Source: Caenimonas soli
GTDB lineage: Bacteria; Pseudomonadota; Gammaproteobacteria; Burkholderiales; Burkholderiaceae_C
NCBI RefSeq assembly: GCF_013155545.1
Contig: NZ_JABJVV010000011.1
Span: forward strand, 114,885-178,884
Reading direction: 5' to 3'
DNA length: 64,000 nucleotides
Part shown: positions 59,641-64,000 of the stretch, piece after piece
Layout of the letters: every line of letters begins with the position of its first letter
Position numbering within the stretch: the stretch's first letter is position 1
Notes under the pieces: generated by a model
What the model was told of the DNA's origin: nothing
Seen by the model: only the letters and a program-made list of their open reading frames with translations
Databases searched by the model: none
Translations under genes and position numbers: made by a program

Positions 59641-59668
59641 CAGAGTATTACTCTGGAGTGATACTCTG
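59641..59668. promoter_or_regulatory. TetR operator, 28-bp palindrome
   Basis: Outer arms CAGAGTAT (59641-59648) and ATACTCTG (59661-59668) are exact reverse complements, and inner ACTC/GAGT around TG continue the dyad with a single mismatch. It fills the gap between the tetR start and the end of the pdxA-like gene. Length and symmetry fit two TetR dimers or one extended site. Confidence 0.7.
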
Positions 59669-60628
59669 TCAAGCCGCTGCGACGGGCACCGATCCGATGC
59701 CGGCGACCAGGCGCAAGCTGCGCAGCAGCGCGTCGGGCCGGGCCGTACCCCTACCCGCGATGTCCATCGCGCTGCCGTGTCCGGTGCTGGCTAGCAGCAC
59801 CTCGGCACCGATCGAGACGGCGCTGGCCGCTTGCGGCGCCACCAGCTTCACAGGGATATGCCCCTGGTCGTGCAGCATGGCCACGTAGAGGTCGTGCTTG
59901 CGGGCGGCCAGCAGCATGTCGGCGCCTTCCGGCCCGGTGACGTCGATGCCCAGCTCGCGCAGCCGCTTGGCGGCCGGAACCACGCGTTCCTCGTCCTCCG
60001 GGCCGAAGAGCCGGCCGTCCGAGGCATGGGGATTGATGCCGAACAGCGCCACGCTGGTGGCGCTCAGGCCCAGCTTGCGGCAGGCGCGCTGCCCCGCCAG
60101 TGTGGCTGTGACCACAAGCTCCGGCGTGATGCGCGCAATTGCGTTGATCACACTCTCGTGCAGCGTGACATGCACGATGCGCAAGCCGCCGCCCACCATC
60201 ATCAGGAACACGCTGTCCTCGGGCTGGCCGCACACATGGGCCAGCAGGGCAGGGAAGCCGGTGAAGTTGATGCCGGCCTGGCGAATGGCGCCCTCGTGAT
60301 GCGGCCCGGCCACGACGGCGTCGAACTCGCCCGCCCGGCAGGCCTTGATGGCGGCCGTGGCCGAGGCGACTGCGCTGGCGCCGGCCTTGGCGTTCACTTC
60401 GCCGGGTGTGGCGAAGGCCACCGGCAGTTCGCCCACGGGCCGCAGGTCCACACCGAACAAGGAGCGCTCCAGCTTGATGGCCTTGGCCGTGCGCCGCAGC
60501 ACATCGGGCGGGCCGAACAAGGTGATGCGCAACCGGTCTTCTCCCACCAGGGCTTCGAGGGCCTTCAATGCGATCTCCGGGCCGATCCCGTTCGGATCGC
60601 CCACGGAAAGCGCGATGCGGCGGGTCAC
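59669..60628 (-). CDS. PdxA family 4-phosphohydroxy-L-threonine dehydrogenase-like protein
   Basis: 319 residues from a GTG start (TRRIALSVGDPNGIGPEIAL). PdxA landmarks: VGDPNGIGPEIALKALEAL, GPHHEGAI, the metal His in LFGINPHASDGRLFGPED and in AMLHDQGHIPVKLVAPQAA, and STGHGSAMDIAGRGTA at the C-terminus. PdxA oxidises 4-phosphohydroxy-threonine in pyridoxal phosphate synthesis. A paralogous PdxA2 group oxidises D-threonate or D-erythronate 4-phosphate. Orphan position beside a LysR gene, away from ksgA/surA, favours the catabolic type. The start is uncertain; the frame is open further upstream, overlapping the LysR gene. Confidence 0.82.
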   Translation of the reverse strand: MTRRIALSVGDPNGIGPEIALKALEALVGEDRLRITLFGPPDVLRRTAKAIKLERSLFGVDLRPVGELPVAFATPGEVNAKAGASAVASATAAIKACRAGEFDAVVAGPHHEGAIRQAGINFTGFPALLAHVCGQPEDSVFLMMVGGGLRIVHVTLHESVINAIARITPELVVTATLAGQRACRKLGLSATSVALFGINPHASDGRLFGPEDEERVVPAAKRLRELGIDVTGPEGADMLLAARKHDLYVAMLHDQGHIPVKLVAPQAASAVSIGAEVLLASTGHGSAMDIAGRGTARPDALLRSLRLVAGIGSVPVAAA

Positions 60629-60683
60629 AGCAGCAGCGCCAATTGTCGTTTCATGGCCCCAGTGTGCGCCCGTGCCGACCGCA

Positions 60684-61598
60684 TCACAAGTGGCCCAACT
60701 CATCCACGAGAAAGTCGATGAACACCCGCACCCGCAGCGGCATATGCCGGCCCCCGGGATAGATGACCGAGAAGGGCCGCGTGCGGCCACCGTAGGTCTG
60801 CAATACCTCCACCAAGGCGCCCGTCTTCAAGGCGTCCTCCACGGTGAACCGGTAGATCTGCACCAGGCCCGCGCCGGCGCGCGCCAGCGTCACGAGGGCC
60901 AGCACATCTTCGTTGCAGCTGTAGCTGCCCTCTGTGGGCACGTCCACATCGGCCCCGTCGCGCCTGAATATCCAGGGGATGGTCTGCCCCGAGCTGGGCA
61001 GCACGAACCCCACGCATTCGTGCTGCGCCAGGTCTTCCAGCGTCTGCGGCGTTCCGGCTCGCTCCAGATAGGCGGGCGTCGCGACCACCACCAGTTCGGC
61101 GTCCATCAGCTTGCGCGCGACCAGGCCCGAGTCGGGTTGCGCCCGTGCGCGAATCGCCAGATCGAATCCATCGGCGATGAAGTCGATGTTGCGATTGGAG
61201 ATCTGCACGTCGACCTGCACCTTGGGATAACGCGCGCGAAACGCGGGCAGCAACGGCAAGACGCGGTAGTGCCCCAGGGGCGTCGGCACGCTGATGCGCA
61301 GCACGCCCGCCGGCTCGGCCTGCTTTCCGGTGAGTTCGCGCTCGGCCTCGGTCAGCTGGTTCAGCGCCTGGCGGCATTGATCGAAGTAGGCGCGCCCGCC
61401 ATCGGTCAGGCGGATCTTGCGCGTGGTCCGCACGAACAGGCGCACCTGCAAACGCTCCTCGAGGCGGGCGACGGCGCGGCTCACGGCAGCCGGCGTCAGG
61501 CCCGCCGTGGCGGCCGCCGCGGTAAAGCTTTCCAGCTCCGCCGACAGGCAGAAAAGCTCGATGCTGCCCAGCATCACATCGCTGAATTGCCGGTTCAT
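60684..61598 (-). CDS. LysR family transcriptional regulator
   Basis: 304 residues. N-terminal winged helix (ELFCLSAELESFTAAAATAG, LTPAAVSRAVARLEERLQVR) and a periplasmic-binding-like effector domain (VDVQISNRNIDFIADGFDLA, RARAQPDSGLVARKLMDAEL). It is transcribed toward pdxA and divergent from the flavodoxin-like gene, so either could be its target. AGTGGCC-type ends leave 55 nt before the pdxA GTG. The dyad at 61607-61621 is a candidate site. Confidence 0.9.
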   Translation of the reverse strand: MNRQFSDVMLGSIELFCLSAELESFTAAAATAGLTPAAVSRAVARLEERLQVRLFVRTTRKIRLTDGGRAYFDQCRQALNQLTEAERELTGKQAEPAGVLRISVPTPLGHYRVLPLLPAFRARYPKVQVDVQISNRNIDFIADGFDLAIRARAQPDSGLVARKLMDAELVVVATPAYLERAGTPQTLEDLAQHECVGFVLPSSGQTIPWIFRRDGADVDVPTEGSYSCNEDVLALVTLARAGAGLVQIYRFTVEDALKTGALVEVLQTYGGRTRPFSVIYPGGRHMPLRVRVFIDFLVDELGHL

Positions 61599-61606
61599 GG
61601 CTTACC

Positions 61607-61621
61607 TCATGTAATTTATGA
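61607..61621. promoter_or_regulatory. Candidate LysR-type binding site
   Basis: TCATGTAATTTATGA, an AT-rich imperfect dyad (TCAT/ATGA) with the T-N11-A character of LysR boxes, 8 nt upstream of the LysR start codon in the divergent gap before the flavodoxin-like gene. Other AT-rich stretches follow to about 61665. Confidence 0.4.
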
Positions 61622-61699
61622 AGTTCAGAAAAGCCAGTTTATCAATCAAAACATCGCCAATAGCATTGCTCCATCGTTCAACCCCACTGGAGCATCCCC

Positions 61700-62254
61700 A
61701 TGAGTTCACCCATCAGCATCGTCTTCCACAGCGGCTACGGCCACACCGCCAAGATCGCCGAAGCCGTGGCGCAGGGCAGCGGCGGCACCCTGCTGGCCAT
61801 TGATGAGAAAGGCGACTTGAGCCCCGAAGCCTGGGAGCGGCTGGCGGCCTCGCGCCTGATCGTCTTCGGCACGCCCACCTACATGGGCAACGTCAGCTGG
61901 CAGTTCAAGAAGTTCGCCGATGCTTCATCGGCCGTGTGGTTCAAGCAGGGCTGGAAGGACAAGCTGGCTGCGGCCTTCACCAACTCCGCCAGCGTCGGCG
62001 GCGACAAGCAATCCACGCTGTACACGTTGTTCACCCTGTCGCAGCAGCACAGCATGCTGTGGGTGGGCACCGGCATGATGCCGTCCAACAGCAAGGCCGC
62101 CACGCGCGACGACGTGAACTACCTGGCCTCGTTCTCAGGCCTGGCGACCGCCACGCCGTCGGACGCCGGCGTCGATGAGATGGTGCCCGGCGACCTGAAG
62201 ACCGCGCGCCTGTTCGGCGAGCGCCTGGCCGCCGTGGTGCGCCGCTACAACTGA
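61700..62254 (+). CDS. Flavodoxin/WrbA-like NAD(P)H-quinone oxidoreductase family protein
   Basis: 184 residues. The FMN phosphate-binding loop is SGYGHTAKIAEAVAQG, with the ring-binding loops FGTPTYMGNVSWQFKKFADA and SVGGDKQSTLYTLFTLSQQH. Length and motifs fit WrbA-like multimeric quinone reductases or long flavodoxins. It is divergent from a LysR regulator and followed after 4 nt by a SnoaL-like gene, forming a small detoxification-type unit that LysR may activate in response to quinones or electrophiles (inferred). Confidence 0.87.
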   Translation: MSSPISIVFHSGYGHTAKIAEAVAQGSGGTLLAIDEKGDLSPEAWERLAASRLIVFGTPTYMGNVSWQFKKFADASSAVWFKQGWKDKLAAAFTNSASVGGDKQSTLYTLFTLSQQHSMLWVGTGMMPSNSKAATRDDVNYLASFSGLATATPSDAGVDEMVPGDLKTARLFGERLAAVVRRYN

Positions 62255-62258
62255 AGCC

Positions 62259-62627
62259 ATGAGCGCGTTCGATGAAGTGGTGCAGGTGCTCGGCGAGTAC
62301 TTCGACGGCCTGCACCACGGCGACACCTCAATCCTGCGGCGGGTGTTCCATCCGCAGGCGCACTACTACAGCGCCACCGACGGCACGCTGCTGCACCTGG
62401 GCATGGAGGAATACTTCCCCATCGTGGATAAGCGCCCGTCGCCCGCGAGCCAGGGCCATGCGCGAACCGATCGCATCCTGTCGATCGAGTTCGCCGGCCC
62501 GGTGACGGCCTTCGTCAAGCTGGAATGCTCGATCCCGCCCAAGCACTTCACGGATTTTTTGACGCTGGTGAAGCTGGAGGGCCGCTGGCAGATTGTTGCC
62601 AAGGTCTTCCACTACGAGATGGCCTAA
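62259..62627 (+). CDS. SnoaL/NTF2-like protein (putative lumazine-binding family)
   Basis: 122 residues of the NTF2 fold: VVQVLGEYFDGLHHGDTSIL, RRVFHPQAHYYSATDGTLLH, AFVKLECSIPPKHFTDFLTL and WQIVAKVFHYEMA at the end. This is the pattern of the putative lumazine-binding/DUF4440-like group, which often accompanies flavodoxin-like or oxidoreductase genes. Coupled to the preceding flavodoxin-like gene (4-nt gap) and convergent with rdgC (4-nt overlap of the ends). Confidence 0.82.
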   Translation: MSAFDEVVQVLGEYFDGLHHGDTSILRRVFHPQAHYYSATDGTLLHLGMEEYFPIVDKRPSPASQGHARTDRILSIEFAGPVTAFVKLECSIPPKHFTDFLTLVKLEGRWQIVAKVFHYEMA

Positions 62628-63574
62628 GCCGCGACGGGAGCGGCCGCGCCTTCAGTCATCTCCCCACCCAACGCATCCAGCAAATCCGGGATCAACCCCG
62701 CCAGCTCGCCGGTGATGATCGCGGCATCGGTATCGAAGCCGTCATCATCCTTGCCGCCCTTCTGCACCCCATCCAGCACCACATCCAGCAGCTGGATCTT
62801 CTTGACCTGGGCCGTTTCGGTCAGCACGAAAGACAGCCGGTCGTTCCACGTCATCGCCAGCTGCGTCGGCACCTTGCCGGCGGCAATGTGCTGCGGCACT
62901 TCTTCGATCTCCAGCGTGTGGCGCGAATAGCGCACGGTCGATTTGTGTTCGTCGGGCGTCTTCAGTTCACAGTCGCGGTCCACCGTGAAGTTGAACGGCG
63001 CTTCGCGGCTGGAGAGCCACTGCGACATGGAAACCGCGGCCGACGTATTCGTCTGCACCGGCTTGAAGCTGATCGCCGGCCGCGAGCCCGGCACCGAGCT
63101 CAATGCCTCCACCAGCGCGGTGATCACCTTGTCGGCGCCGGTCAGGCTGCCCGTGCCCACCACCAACAGCTTGTTGGCGGCGTCGATCCACAGCAGGGTG
63201 TTCGAGCGCTTGGTGAAGGCGCGCGGCAGCAAGTCGATCACGACTTCTTCCTTGAATTCCTTCTTGATCTTGGCGCTGACCCGCTCCTGGCCGGTCTCCT
63301 TCATGAATTTTTCCACGCGTTCATCGACGCCGGCCTTCACGGCGGAGGCGGGCACGGCGCGCCGCTCTATGCACAGATTCAGAATGACCTGGCCGCCCAC
63401 GCTTTCGGCCAGCACGATGCTTTTTTTGCCACGGGGCGGCACCCAGCCAAGCGACTCGGGTTGCGTGGCGCCGCAGGGCACGAAGCGCGCCGCATGCAGG
63501 GCTTCTTCGAGCGCGTCAAGGGGAGGGAGGACGAAATCGGGACCGATGCGGAAAAAAGATGCGGTTTTGAACAT
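62624..63574 (-). CDS. rdgC: Recombination-associated protein RdgC
   Basis: 316 residues, near the usual 300. Family landmarks: KTASFFRIGPDFVLPPLDAL, GWVPPRGKKSIVLAESVGG, KKEFKEEVVIDLLPRAFTK, RSNTLLWIDAANKLLVVGTG and MTWNDRLSFVLTETAQVKKI. RdgC forms a ring around duplex DNA and restrains RecA-dependent recombination. Single gene, nucleoid-associated, with an acidic Ala-rich C-terminus. An IS4-type element begins just upstream of its start. Confidence 0.95.
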   Translation of the reverse strand: MFKTASFFRIGPDFVLPPLDALEEALHAARFVPCGATQPESLGWVPPRGKKSIVLAESVGGQVILNLCIERRAVPASAVKAGVDERVEKFMKETGQERVSAKIKKEFKEEVVIDLLPRAFTKRSNTLLWIDAANKLLVVGTGSLTGADKVITALVEALSSVPGSRPAISFKPVQTNTSAAVSMSQWLSSREAPFNFTVDRDCELKTPDEHKSTVRYSRHTLEIEEVPQHIAAGKVPTQLAMTWNDRLSFVLTETAQVKKIQLLDVVLDGVQKGGKDDDGFDTDAAIITGELAGLIPDLLDALGGEMTEGAAAPVAA

Positions 63575-63684
63575 GAATCAGAGATGGCCAGCAGACGGAA
63601 AGAGGCGCGATTCTAGACCGCCGCAGTCGCCAAAACAGACCTTTACAGTATCGTTGTCGCGTGACTCAGACACCAAGAAATATC

Positions 63685-64000
63685 TGTCATGCCGGGTCAA
63701 GCCCACTACTGTCCGGAGAAGCGTTCTCATTTGGATCGCAAGTCGTTGATTTTATTGATTTAAACGGCCGGGCGTGGCCGGGTCGATTTGAATTTCAGCT
63801 TCCCGAAGCCGCACACTCGTATGGATTTGCGGGGGTGCGGCCATGCACAAAGGCAAGCTGGTATTTGCTCAATTGAAGGAGCATCTGCCGCGGTCCGTTT
63901 TTGATCGGTGCGTGGCGCGTTACTCGGGCTCGCACGCGCCGCTGAAGTTCTCGCATTGGGATCAGTTGCTGTGCATGATGTTTGCGCAACTGACTTCGCG
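63685..64000 (+). mobile_element. IS4-family insertion sequence (DUF4372 type), left part
   Basis: The transposase gene at 63843 and the changed composition from about 63660 mark an insertion sequence entering from the right edge. The left end probably lies near 63685-63720 (…CTGTCATGCCGGG and ACTACTGTCCGGAG are candidate terminal-repeat sequences), but the right end is outside the window, so neither the terminal repeats nor the target duplication can be checked. The stretch 63575-63684 shows nothing else. Confidence 0.6.
63843..64000 (+). CDS. IS4-family transposase with N-terminal DUF4372, 5' part
   Basis: The first 52 codons only: MHKGKLVFAQLKEHLPRSVF, DRCVARYSGSHAPLKFSHWD and QLLCMMFAQLTSR. 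This is the very well conserved start of DUF4372-containing IS4 transposases (canonical form MHxGKLVFAQLMDHLP with a later CMAFAQLTYRESL). The DDE catalytic core would lie beyond the window. No frameshift is seen in the visible part. Confidence 0.85.
   Translation, partial: MHKGKLVFAQLKEHLPRSVFDRCVARYSGSHAPLKFSHWDQLLCMMFAQLTS

Noticed and set aside
63661..63876. Possible 71-aa gene left of the transposase
   Set aside because: It overlaps the probable insertion-sequence end and the transposase start, with no ribosome-binding site or recognisable domain.

Overview
The window is GC-rich, densely coded DNA of the kind found in Burkholderiales (Betaproteobacteria). The tail-less-transporter (Bug/TTT) binding proteins, the CaiB family CoA-transferase, the zapB-zapA pair, rdgC, and the order of the salvage-type cobalamin genes point to Comamonadaceae (the Ramlibacter/Variovorax/Polaromonas range). 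That placement is inferred from gene content only. About 69 protein genes or gene fragments are supported, most in short operons with ATGA overlaps. I found no rRNA, tRNA or CRISPR array.

Layout. 1-1769 (minus): start of a heavy-metal RND efflux operon: a small exported Met/Cys protein, a TolC/CusC-like channel, and the first codons of the adaptor. 1929-5173: glycosyltransferase plus an amylo-alpha-1,6-glucosidase-like enzyme. 5231-8765: a tiny ORF, two tandem ribbon-helix-helix regulators, homospermidine synthase and a PuuB-like amine oxidoreductase. 8779-10201: a wrecked GST gene, a DUF1080 lipoprotein and a GNAT acetyltransferase. 10214-18334: a catabolic locus around a GntR regulator, with a YdiJ-type FAD/Fe-S dehydrogenase on one side and aminotransferase, Bug protein, CoA-transferase and enoyl-CoA hydratase on the other; two identical operators lie in the divergent promoter. 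18453-22716: zinc-ribbon peptide, ArsR-like regulator divergent from a P450 plus ABM monooxygenase pair, a transglutaminase-like protein and a TauE/SafE exporter. 22870-23628: probable 6S RNA, zapA, zapB.

23684-36348 is a complete B12 uptake and salvage locus under a cobalamin riboswitch: btuB, a signal-less BtuF-like protein, cobU, btuF, btuC, btuD, cobO, cbiB/cobD, cobC-type decarboxylase, cobQ, cobT, cobS and an alpha-ribazole phosphatase. No corrin-ring synthesis genes are present, so the pathway here is corrinoid salvage and nucleotide-loop assembly. UspA, a methyltransferase and a PafA-like phosphodiesterase follow.

39286-48504 is an MdtABC-type RND multidrug pump with its own NodT-type outer-membrane channel. 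48569-50769 holds an unusual alpha/beta-hydrolase-LuxR fusion followed by a diiron-like protein, with two copies of an 18-bp palindrome between them; this is the most likely undescribed regulatory pair. 50869-56255 holds a small exported protein, nth, a Bug/gamma-glutamyltransferase pair, a DUF3606 protein and galM. 56256-58460 is a minus-strand set of small hotdog, SnoaL, DoxX and membrane proteins with less GC-biased sequence than the neighbours. 58508-63574 holds a TetR/SRPBCC pair with a 28-bp operator, a PdxA-family dehydrogenase, LysR, a flavodoxin/SnoaL pair and rdgC. An IS4-family element (DUF4372 type) enters at the right edge.

Four copies of a short palindromic repeat (around 22711, 33852, 33902 and 43791) overlap gene starts and protein C-termini.
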